Shown piece by piece: positions 9,064-17,710 of a stretch of 19,390 bases of DNA; position 1 is the stretch's first letter; the number at the start of each line of letters is the position of its first letter. A model generated the notes under the pieces. The model worked only from the letters and a program-made list of their open reading frames with translations, ran no database searches and was not told where the DNA came from. Source of the DNA: Funneliformis mosseae. Its lineage: Eukaryota > Glomeromycota > Glomeromycetes > Glomerales > Glomeraceae. Both the position numbers and the translations under genes were made by a program. The stretch lies in NCBI GenBank assembly GCA_910592005.1, contig CAJVPP010001535.1, forward strand, positions 1 through 19,390. Direction: 5' to 3'.

Positions 9064-9468
9064 AAAAGAACTTTGGCTAAACCTTTAACAAATTTAACTA
9101 ATAATTTATCGTTGCAACAACAACAACGAACAAATAACTTATTCCAACAACCGTAACAACAAATAACTTGTCGTTACATCAACAACAATCGAATAATTCA
9201 TCTTTACGAACAACAGTTTCAAACAAACAATTTGTCATTACAACGACTGCAACAATAGCAGTATTCTGAAGATCCTGTTTTTACCAACCATTTAAATGAA
9301 ATTTCTTCAAGATATGAAGCGGTAATCTTGGATGATAATCCATTTTTCAACCCTGCTAAACCAGCTGTTGAACGAAGTCTTATTCTAACCTCGGGTTTAG
9401 CTTCAACTTCTAAAACTTATGATGCGTCTACTAATAAATCAGTGAAAATAGAGGGTAGAAGATTGTAA
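9064..9468 (+). pseudogene. Broken poly-Gln/Asn gene, C-terminal part
   Basis: One frame runs from the stop at 9061-9063 to TAA at 9466 with only two interruptions, TAA at 9154 and TAG at 9256. Both lie within glutamine runs (QQP-stop-QQ and QQ-stop-QYS), so each is one C-to-T change from CAA or CAG. The early part is Gln/Asn-rich (TNNLSLQQQQRTNNLFQQ). The last 70 residues are ordinary protein text, including SRYEAVILDDNPFFNPAKPA and SGLASTSKTYDAS, ending KIEGRRL. There is no good start codon in frame, so upstream exons are missing or lost. Such tails are common in fungal transcription factors, but no DNA-binding domain is seen. Confidence 0.6.
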
Positions 9469-9630
9469 ATATTAAATATTTGCATTTGAATATTTCGACA
9501 TCTTTTATTTTCTGTAAGAATTTATAACATAAAAAGTAATATAATAATTTTTTGGATGAAGATCCATAATATAAGACGAAAACGATTGTGCAACATTTAT
9601 TGTTGCTCATTCAATCAGTGTTCGATGATT

Positions 9631-9682
9631 CAAATGACAAATGACAAATGACATGTCATTTAATTGCTCAAATGACAAATGA
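9631..9682. repeat. CAAATGA short tandem repeat with a palindrome
   Basis: Copies of CAAATGA occur three times in a row from 9631 and twice more from 9669. They flank the perfect palindrome AATGACATGTCATT (9647-9660). Confidence 0.7.
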
Positions 9683-10522
9683 CCTGAGTTGTTTGAATGT
9701 AATGTTGGCCAGTACTATAGTTCTGGCCTGCATTCCGTTTGCTTTAATTTTTTTACTTTTCAATTGGAATCACATGATAAGATATCAACCAATCAAAATC
9801 ACAAAGGATTAGCATATGGGCCGATTTGTCTCACTTCAATTATGTCACCTGTAACTCTGCATGTTTATCTATAGCTATAACCCTTTAAATATATGGTACA
9901 TATGATAGTAAATAAAATAACACAAAACGTCCTATAAAACCTGTAATAAAATAAATAAGAATTAAAATTACAATAATAAAAAGTTTTTTTTAGAACCTTT
10001 CAATGCTATATAGGAAACATATTATTTTCGTTTTTATTTCTAACGTAATAAGAGTTATTTTTGCCATTTTACCAAATAACCTTTCTAATATTTAAATTAA
10101 ATAATTTTACAATACCACTTACCATTTCCAAAAAATAAATTCCTTCCAAAAAAAACCAATTCCCGACAGGTTTTAACATTACGAAATCAAGTTTTGCAAG
10201 CGCGCGAAATCTTTGACAATTGGCTTAAAAGCCGAAATCAAAATATACGTCATGATTCATTATTTGATATCATCACTATTTTCACTATTTTCGTATATTG
10301 ACATGTCGATCTAATTTCACATTTATCACTTTTATTAATTAGTGATGTGAGGCAAATCAGATATGATTGGGCAAATCAAATCATTTAAATGGAAATAGAA
10401 AAAGATAGATTATTTTTAAAATATATAAAATTGTTAACTACAAAAAATTAAACCTGGAAAATTTTTGTTAGCTTGACCTGGAAGTTACATACTTGGTTAC
10501 TCTTTTCCCATGTCTTCGGCAA
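9683..10522. other. Non-coding stretch
   Basis: I see no supported gene. A small inverted repeat, GGCCAG (9707-9712) and CTGGCC (9723-9728), is the only structure noticed. Confidence 0.5.
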
Positions 10523-10604
10523 ATAGCAATTAGTAATAGTTTTTTTTTTTTTTTTTACGATGTGGTACTGTCATAACGGTAAGTTTATAGCAATTAGTAA
10601 TAGT
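10523..10604 (-). mobile_element. Tiny poly(A)-tailed retro-insertion with an 18-bp target duplication
   Basis: ATAGCAATTAGTAATAGT occurs exactly at 10523-10540 and again at 10587-10604. Between the copies lie a run of T and 30 bp of unrelated sequence (10557-10586). Read on the minus strand this is about 30 bp of body (starting AAACTTACCG) followed by a poly(A) tail and flanked by perfect 18-bp direct repeats. That is the signature of target-primed reverse transcription of an extremely 5'-truncated RNA by a LINE-type machinery. The source transcript is unknown. Confidence 0.8.
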
Positions 10605-11349
10605 AGACGGAGACATATTTATTTGTTTCAGTCAAGTATGAGATCCTTTTGCATAGTGAGTTTTAAAGCTATTTCAGAGCTAAAAATAAATGTTTTATTA
10701 AGTAGATATCAAAATCTCATAAAAGTACTTTATACGGTCGAATTTTTTGAGTCTATATAATGAGTAACTAGTGTTTCAACCTTTATTTCCTATTATATTT
10801 AATATTTTGAACTGATGGGAAAAATATTATAGTTTACGGAATTTAAATATTAAAAAAAGAAGATTTTTTCTATTGGTGGAATGTGTATTATGTGATCATT
10901 TTCTTGTTGAACAGAAATCCCCGTTTTTATAGAATCAAAGGCGCAATCATTGTTACCCTTTCAGACCGACTATCCTTTCTTCGTTAATAAATTATTTTGA
11001 GTATTTAAACAAACACAAAAGACAAATTAAAATATACATACGGATTTGAAACTACCCGGAAAATTTACATTTGTTTGTTTGTTATTTTTCTTTTTTGTCC
11101 TCTTTTTTTTTGTTTTTTGAACTTTTACATTACAAAGACAAATAAAAAAAAAAAAATTTTAAAATTTTGTTATATTTGAAATGCCAATATAAATAAAATT
11201 TTCTTGAGTTGTAAAAAAAAAAAAAAATTTCTAAATAAAAAAATTTTTTTTTATATCAAGCGAGGAATGAGCATTTTTTTTTTTTAACAATTACTTCCAT
11301 AATTATTATTACATTGTGAAGTGTGAAATCAGAGATCTACCCTGCGTAC
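10605..11349. other. Non-coding stretch with poly-A and poly-T runs
   Basis: No gene is supported. Several A and T homopolymer runs occur at 11100-11290. Confidence 0.5.
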
Positions 11350-11537
11350 CCTTCAAAAATGTCAGGAAATGGCCGGTATTACGTCATTAAGAAATTGACT
11401 GAGTGACAAATAATGGCGTGACAAATAGTATATCACATTCCCTAAGTCCCCATAATACTTAGTAAAAATGAAACGCGGAGGAAGTGACACCGGTGACAAA
11501 AAATATATTACGTGAAATTTCGTGACATTTTTGAAGG
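11350..11537. mobile_element. 188-bp MITE with 21-bp terminal inverted repeats
   Basis: CCTTCAAAAATGTCAGGAAAT at 11350-11370 is repeated in reverse complement at 11517-11537 with one mismatch. The interior contains repeated GTGACAAA and GTGACACCGGTGAC words and no coding frame. TA lies just outside both ends (11347-11348 and near 11539), which would fit a Tc1/mariner-type target, but the alignment of the outermost bases is uncertain. Confidence 0.75.
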
Positions 11538-12302
11538 TTTAATTTACTGCGGCTATTTTTCAAGGGGCGACAATTTATATGATCATGATTCTGAGCTCAT
11601 CCAATAAGATTATTTCATGTATCCGTGACTTTTAATGTCTAATAGGTGAAACTATGATAACATGATAAACATGGAACAGAGTCATGCATTATGATGTGAT
11701 TGATGTGATGCAAATTACGCCAATACAAATGGAACTGAGTCAGGCCTGAGTAACTATTTTTAAGTTTAAACAATCCTGCATGATGTTTACGAAACATTTG
11801 CGCCGCCGCTATTTCCTATTCACTTTCATTTTATATATACATTAAAATAGATTTCCATTGGATAAAATATTTTCATTTTTAATATTGTTTCAAATTTTTT
11901 TGGTAATGTTAATGATATATTTAAAATCTTATTTTAGTGTCAAAAAGATGGCTTGGCTGAAATCTTTTATGAACAGTTATTAAAATACTAAATATTTATT
12001 CAGTACAACTATAAAAAATGTTCAAATATGTTAATGACGGAAATTCGTACTTTAATTTCCCACTCAGATTTATTAGATTTATTAACAATATTTTTGAGTA
12101 AACTAGTCAATCTCTGTATATTGTATAAAATAATAGAAAAATAATAAAAAAAAAATACATTTCTTTCTTTCATTTCAATTGCAACTTGGTTTTGAACTCA
12201 GTGGGCGCAACATGATGTTACTCAAAATAAATATTAAATTGTTATTTATGTAGTATTATCAGCGTATTTACTAGGAAGAGGAGATGATAAAAAAATTTTC
12301 AT
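11538..12302. other. Upstream intergenic region of the N/Q-rich gene
   Basis: There is no open frame of note. Two similar words, ATGGAACAGAGTCATGC (near 11671) and ATGGAACTGAGTCAGGC (near 11728), form a short imperfect direct repeat. Some regulatory sequence for the gene at 12389 may lie here. Confidence 0.45.
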
Positions 12303-12310
12303 TATAAAAG
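12303..12310 (+). promoter_or_regulatory. TATA box of the N/Q-rich gene
   Basis: TATAAAAG lies 79 bp before the ATG at 12389, a suitable spacing for a short 5' leader. Confidence 0.55.
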
Positions 12311-12388
12311 TAGTCTGAAAAACCTCTCTCATCGAAGGAAAAAAAAAATATTTTTTTCAATTAAAGATAAATACGTTACACAATTCAA

Positions 12389-12910
12389 ATGACACATAAT
12401 CATCCTTTACAGAGTGACCACTTCAATTTTATTGATGAAAATAATCATTTGTTTCCGGAAACCAATTTCCAAGAGGAATGTTCTTCATCAAATACTAATT
12501 ACGGCTACAACAATGATCTTCCCATGATGAACAATAATTCAATGTCTTACGTGGGTGCGATTTCGAATCAACAACAAATGGCCGGCTCTAATGCTTCAAT
12601 TCAATTATGCCCTCCGTCATATGGTTCACGTTATACTGGTCATGCTAATACTAGCGAAGAACAAAATCCCTCGTTGTCTACTAATTATACCTCTTTACTT
12701 AACATGGCTACCAATCCACCACCTCAATCTAATCCTGGAATTTTCAAATTTGAAATTCCTGGTTTCAGGATTATCGTCATTCCGATTTCTTCAATTGAAA
12801 ATTTAAATGTGCAAGAAGATCAATATTATATGGATAATTCTTTCCCAAACATTAATGCTAATAATTCTCAACCTCAATTTCAACAATCTTATAATTATAA
12901 TAATTTTTAG
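12389..12910 (+). CDS. N/Q/S-rich 173-residue protein, single exon, unknown function
   Basis: A clean ATG-to-TAG frame with normal codon use, a TATA box upstream and poly(A) signals about 105 bp after the stop. Residues 1-116 are low complexity, rich in Asn, Ser, Gln, Tyr and Pro, with NNN and QQQ runs. Residues 117-135 form the only ordered-looking part, the hydrophobic stretch GIFKFEIPGFRIIVIPISS. The C-terminus (about 150-173) is again Asn/Gln/Tyr-rich and ends SYNYNNF. There is no signal peptide, transmembrane segment, zinc-binding pattern or HMG box. Composition resembles the activation or prion-like tails of fungal regulatory proteins, so a nuclear or RNA-granule role is possible, but this is inference. 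The first ATG after the TATA box was chosen as start. Confidence 0.75.
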   Translation: MTHNHPLQSDHFNFIDENNHLFPETNFQEECSSSNTNYGYNNDLPMMNNNSMSYVGAISNQQQMAGSNASIQLCPPSYGSRYTGHANTSEEQNPSLSTNYTSLLNMATNPPPQSNPGIFKFEIPGFRIIVIPISSIENLNVQEDQYYMDNSFPNINANNSQPQFQQSYNYNNF

Positions 12911-13015
12911 TATATATATATACTTTGATTCAGTTGAAATATACAAAAAGACCTAGGATACTAAAATTGCTTGCTGAATATCTTTTACTTTACATTTATA
13001 TTGTTTTATTCATTT

Positions 13016-13025
13016 AATAAATAAA
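13016..13025 (+). terminator. Overlapping poly(A) signals of the N/Q-rich gene
   Basis: Two overlapping AATAAA motifs (13016-13021 and 13020-13025) lie about 105 bp after the stop codon. Confidence 0.6.
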
Positions 13026-13049
13026 GCCTTTAACTTCCTGTCACCAATA

Positions 13050-13108
13050 CCGAATTAATCCTATAGTAACTATGAGGGCTAAACTTTAAACTATTAATTC
13101 GGCACGAG
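13050..13108. repeat. Inverted repeat with an adapter-like 13-mer
   Basis: CCGAATTAAT (13050-13059) is perfectly inverted as ATTAATTCGG (13093-13102). The right arm runs on into AATTCGGCACGAG (13096-13108). That 13-mer is identical to an EcoRI adapter once used in lambda cDNA libraries. The inverted repeat starts 25 bp after the poly(A) signals. Confidence 0.55.
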
Positions 13109-14038
13109 TTATCATTACATTGTAGTTAATACATAATGTGGATGTATTGTATTCAGAATTCGTTAATTTATAAAAGTTTTAAAAAAAAAAATAAAGTTTC
13201 ATTAAATATTTAAGGTAACATCTAACAAACTTATATTATGAATGATTTTTACGTTACAAAGCTGCTCATATTTAAAGTTATAACAAGTAAAATGAAATAA
13301 AAAAAAAAGGAATTTTCAAAAGAAATACGTGTAGATAGAGTTAAGAAAATGAATAATTTGTTTGTCATATGAATGATCACCGAGTTTCCAAAGAAAAAAT
13401 TACGGAATAATGGAATAATGAATATTGATTTAATTCGATGATGAAAAAAATCTAGAAGAGTTTTTTTTTTTTAAGGAATTTTTTTTTAAATATGATTGTA
13501 GAAAATCCGCACGTGATTATTATACTGTACTGTATATTGCTTTATAAGAAAAATAGTATTCGATTTATATTGTACCAGTATATATTTTTTGCTAAATGCG
13601 GCTGAAAACGAACCATTAGAATTTTTTTTAACGAGACAGACAAAAATATCAAATCCATAAGTCCTGTTATCCTGTTATGCGGAAATCGTATTTATATACG
13701 TAGTACTATTGATATTTAAGCGAGCTTTGTAATATTATGGAGTTCAAAGAATACAATGTTCAATATTATAACCATAACTTCATTAATTTATCCAATAGTT
13801 AAGACGCCGTTAATATACTAACATTCGGTGCATTTTTAAAAAAATATCGTTTATTTGATATAACCCTACCGCTTAATACTCGCCTTTATAAAGCAGATAT
13901 AATATGATTTGATTATATGATTTTATGAAATTTGTTCAAAGATATGGAACCTTTGCAGTAGAAAGGGGGAAACAATCAATTTTTACTTTTATATGCCAAT
14001 GATAGATTTAGCATTAACTCATTTTTTATTTTTTTCCA
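13109..14038. other. Non-coding stretch
   Basis: No supported gene is present. The sequence is AT-rich with scattered CpG and no repeat that I could define. Confidence 0.5.
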
Positions 14039-14170
14039 GCCGTTTCGTGGGTCGGACAAAATTTAGCCGAAGCCCGTTTATCGGATCACTATTTTACCGA
14101 AACGAAACTTAACTGCGCCTTTCTTCATAAAACTCGAATACGATATGCGATAAAAAATTTTATCTCGTGA
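14039..14170 (+). pseudogene. Isolated terminal-exon-like ORF, 43 residues, unknown
   Basis: A strong 3' splice-site context (a T-rich run then CCAG, ending at 14038 or 14039) precedes a frame that stays open to TGA at 14168. The text AVSWVGQNLAEARLSDHYFT followed by ETKLNCAFLHKTRIRYAIKN looks like real protein, and local GC rises. No matching upstream exon was found within several hundred bases. It may be a gene fragment or the last exon of a gene lost to decay. I do not recognise it. Confidence 0.3.
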
Positions 14171-14873
14171 TAAATTTAATACGCGTATTTGATTTTTTAT
14201 ATAACAGGAAAAATCAAAGTGATTTGGTACAAAATCGAAATGTAAGTAATTACCGTATAAATAAATAAAGGCCTTGTAAAAGTGAAGACATTAAAAATAA
14301 TTCTTTCATAATTGGAAAACAACGCGTCAGATTTTTTAAATGGCAAATTATCATAATATATAATGTATACCGCCAAAAAAAACTTGCATTATCTGTCTAT
14401 CAAACGTAAACTGACTGAAAGAATTATGATAGTAAATTAGTATAATTTCATCATTGGATAATTTATAAATGAAGAAAAATGTTTTTAATGTCCCTAGTTA
14501 TTTTCCATTTTAAATATAAAATAGGGAAAATATTACGAATGATATTTATATATCTCATTATATGTACTATTTACTTCGGCTAGTTGGGGTTCAATAGGGT
14601 AAAACAAATTTCGAAATACATTAATACTTTTTTTTTTTTAAGAATTTTTTAAATAAGTAATATGGGGCCACTAAACAACATGATTACACATTAAGATTAT
14701 CAGCATTAGGTTAAAGTGACAAGTTATCACTAAAGATATTAAAACAATTAGCTTCCAAGTTAATATTGATGTAACTTATGCTTGTAAAATCCTTGAACAG
14801 TTAAATTTTTTTGGCCATTAGCGCCTTCAATTTTTTTCTACCATTCAAATTTTCTTTCTAAATAAATTTTAAC
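14171..14873. other. Non-coding stretch
   Basis: No gene or defined repeat was seen. Confidence 0.5.
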
Positions 14874-15556
14874 ATGGAACAAACAAATGTTTATAATTAA
14901 AAAATTGATTTATTAATAACACTTTTAAGTCAACAAACTCAACCTACGCCTGAACTCAAGTATGAAAAATGTGATGATTGCATTCGAATGAGAAAACTCT
15001 CAGATGAAATTCATCAGAATTATCGTTTTTGCTAATAAGAAAAATTGCATTAAAAATAAAGTTATTGATGATTTTGCAAGATTCACACAAATTAATCGTG
15101 TTAAAAATGCTGGTAGATTGAAATTTATTCCATACCATAAGATAGCCTCAAACACTTAGTATTTATTGCCGAAGGAGGATTTAGTAAAGTTTATAAAACT
15201 ATGTTTAAAGATGGTATTTATGAGACTGTTGCTCTAAAGAAATCTAAAAACATCGAATCTAAAGAATTAAATGAGGTTAGTAACGGAATCCTATTTTATT
15301 ATATTATAAATGTAGACTAAGATAAATAATTTGATAAATTTTATTTAAGCTTAAATTGTATTATGAATTATCTTTAAATTGGAATTCCTTTTATGAAATT
15401 AATAGATATATTAATCAATATTATGGAACTCAAGATCCACATACGCAAGATTTTATGATAATAATGCCGGCCATTACTGTACCTTTAGTATCCCTTACTC
15501 ATTTTAAATTTATTAAAATTTTGGAGCTTATGCACGCAGTGTTAGATACTTATTAA
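14874..15556 (+). pseudogene. Protein kinase pseudogene (N-lobe only) of the expanded glomeromycotan kinase type
   Basis: An ATG at 14874 starts MEQTNVYN, then a TAA at 14898. The frame continues with QQTQPTPELKYEKCDDCIRM, a CxxC pair typical of the cysteine-rich leader in these proteins. A frameshift near 15032 leads to NKKNCIKNKVIDDF and RLKFIPYHKI. A second frameshift near 15155 leads to the Gly-rich loop EGGFSKVYKT (15171-15200). The VALKK lysine is at 15237-15239. A GT-AG intron (15276-15349, 74 bp) joins ELNE to LKLYYELSLNWNSFYEINRY and then QYYGTQDPHTQDFMIIMP, the hinge region. After that the text departs from the family and stops at 15554. The catalytic HRD loop and DFG are absent, so the fragment cannot be an active kinase. 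Family placement is from remembered motifs. Confidence 0.8.
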
Positions 15557-15937
15557 AATTATCTTGAAAATGTACTTTAATTATTTTATTATTCGATTTA
15601 CATAAAACATTTTGGTATCAAATTTAGAAATCACGAAATTTAGATTTTGGAACATACTATTTTTCTCTCGTCAAGGTGCAATTCTTGATAAAGTTGGGTG
15701 GGAAGAATTGTTAATAAAAATAATTACTATGTATTAAGAATACTTTTATTAAAAAGGTTGAGTTTTATAGTACGTAAGAAATTGCATGCCGATAAGGATT
15801 AATTTTTATTCTAATTATAAAAATATGTGTGATAGAAATTCGAATACGTGTATCTTTAAAAAGTCAAACTTACGGTGAATTGACAAATTGCATCAAAAAA
15901 CTTGTTTTGTTAATTTGTTAGCAAGCTAAAATATTAA
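15557..15937. other. Non-coding stretch after the kinase fragment
   Basis: I looked for a kinase C-lobe (HRD, DFG, APE motifs) in all frames and found none. No other gene is supported. Confidence 0.5.
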
Positions 15938-16739
15938 GGGCAACAAAGGGTTAGATTATGGTCTACATTGGGATCAAATGTTTACTAGGGATGCTAATGG
16001 CCACGGTAATGACCGGTCATAACCGGTCATAACCGTGACCGATATCGGTCGGTCAAAGGCTTCTGACCGACCGGTTGACCGACTTGAGATTGAACAAACC
16101 ATGTTTTAATAGTAAAACACATTGTATTAAATTAATATCAACATTTTATTTTAATTATGAAGTTTTGAAATTTTTAAAAAAAAAAAAAATTAAAATCCGC
16201 GATAATGCTGCGCCACTTAATAAAAATGACAAAGTAGTTTTAAAAAATGCTTGTTAGCGTTAAAGCAAGTATCAAATTATAATATTTGGCTAAATTAAAA
16301 CTTTTTATTAAGCCAAAACTGCTCAATTATATTACACTTCAAAACAAAAAACTTTTCCATCGCATCACATAACGTTAGAGGGCTCAATGAACCTACCAAA
16401 AAAAACATTCTTTTTTCAATTTATTCTACATACCATTATGATATATTAGCCCCTACAAGAAACCAATTTTAAACATTTAACCGGTCGGTCAACTGGTCGG
16501 TTAAAACCGGTCAGTTAACCGGTCGGTCGGTCAAAGGCCTTTGACCGACCGTTGACTGACCACGACCGACCGTTACCATCCCTAATGTTTACATTGTTAT
16601 AGATTCAAATCCGGATAGAGAATGTGATTTATTTTATTCCATCAATGCGGATAACTGGTTAATGAGGGCAATGAATTTAAAAAAAAAGTTTATGAAAAGC
16701 AAGTGGAACGAATACGTTGCACTCGGAATTCCAAGATAA
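15938..16739 (+). pseudogene. Open frame split by the hAT insertion, unknown
   Basis: If the hAT element and one target copy (15986-16592, with 15978-15985 kept) are set aside, a single frame is open from 15938 to TAA at 16737, 64 codons in total. It reads across the insertion point and includes LGSNVYIVIDSNPDRECDL and INADNWLMRAMNLKKKF. There is no start codon or splice signal that I can defend. It may be a gene remnant broken by the transposon, or chance. Confidence 0.25.
15986..16584. mobile_element. Non-autonomous hAT element, 599 bp, with exact 8-bp target duplication
   Basis: The ends are TAGGGATG (15986) and CATCCCTA (16584), a hAT-type terminal repeat. ATGTTTAC is duplicated exactly on each side (15978-15985 and 16585-16592), the 8-bp duplication typical of hAT. 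Both subterminal regions (about 16000-16085 and 16480-16575) are packed with GGTCGGTC, ACCGGTCATA and GACCGACCG words in both directions, probably transposase-binding repeats. The centre is AT-rich with no transposase. Confidence 0.9.
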
Positions 16740-17594
16740 TGAAAAGGGAGGAGAACTCATGACAGGAAATTAAATAAAAGGAAAGAGATTATCCTTCGTC
16801 GAATTTTTTATTTGACGTAAATTTGGGCATTTAAAAAGGCAATAATTCCCAAAATCTAACGTAAGTAATTTTATTTATTTCGATCTTTCGACTTTTGTCT
16901 AAACTAGAAAAAAAAAAATCTCAAACGGCATTATTTTGCAAATGAGAAATGGTATAATAATAGGAAAACTTTTTATAGTCCGCAGTTTTCCAATTTTAAA
17001 CTATGCACGAAATGTAACACACGTTATTTTTCTTATCCAGTAAAACAATAGACGTTTATAAGGGGCAATATGAAAAGTTAAATTATTCTCGTGATAACCA
17101 AAGGTGATTCTTGCATGCAATTTATTTATAGTTTATGAGCGAAGAGCATAACCTTTTACAAATCTTACAAAAAAAAAAATTAACGTTATATGATCAGATT
17201 AATCCATTAAACAAATATTCATTCATGTTTAGCTGCTTGATCCATAACGTAAAATAATATTATTGTTTAATTATTACAAAGACTACTAGTATTTATTTAT
17301 AAATTCGTTGAAATAATCAAGTGAGAAATGTACGATATATTAAAAGAATTTAAAGAATTTTCTAAAAAATAGCTATTTGTACAATAAAAAAAAAATTATA
17401 AGAATAAAAAAGGAAATAATAAAAACTAAGCTAATTTACTATATTAGGAAGGATCATTTGATGTTTTTATTCTTCCATAATTGGCTGCAGATCTCATTGA
17501 TTCAATAAAAATAAGTAAATAAATTTACCTCCGTTGATCCGAACCATTAGATAATGGAGTCTAATTTATTCGACGACGCAGAAGATTGAACGTG
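16740..17594. other. Upstream region of the secreted-protein gene
   Basis: No gene is supported. A small hairpin (GGAAAACT at 16973-16980, AGTTTTCC at 16984 onward with a short loop between) is the only structure seen. The proximal part probably holds regulatory sequence for the gene at 17711. Confidence 0.45.
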
Positions 17595-17602
17595 TATAAA
17601 AG
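17595..17602 (+). promoter_or_regulatory. TATA box of the secreted-protein gene
   Basis: TATAAAAG lies 116 bp before the ATG at 17711. The CACCACAATC stretch about 30 bp downstream is a plausible transcription start region. Confidence 0.65.
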
Positions 17603-17710
17603 GTTAGCCATTTCGCTTTGATTATTTTCACCACAATCTAGTGTTGAATTAATTCTCACTAAAGTTAAAAAAAGAAAAAAAAAATTTTTCCCATAAATAA
17701 TATAGACAAT

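Noticed and set aside
9153..9216. A GT-AG intron that would remove the stop at 9154.
   Set aside because: Removing 64 bp shifts the frame and destroys the good downstream protein text. The Gln-to-stop reading needs only one base change.
9689..9874. 61-codon open frame.
   Set aside because: It begins at a TTG, has no splice or promoter signals, and the residue mix looks random.
10560..10760. 66-codon open frame starting at ATG 10560.
   Set aside because: It begins inside the retro-insertion and runs across one target copy, so it cannot be an old gene.
12555..12806. 83-codon frame.
   Set aside because: It overlaps the N/Q-rich gene in another frame and has a noise-like composition.
14956..15138. 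60-codon minus-strand frame.
   Set aside because: It is antisense to the kinase pseudogene, which has recognisable motifs.
15356..15556. A separate 66-residue gene starting at TTG 15356.
   Set aside because: It is the second exon of the kinase fragment, joined through the 15276-15349 intron.
16075..16257. 60-codon frame inside the hAT element.
   Set aside because: There is no transposase similarity. It spans the Lys-rich, AT-rich centre of a non-autonomous element.
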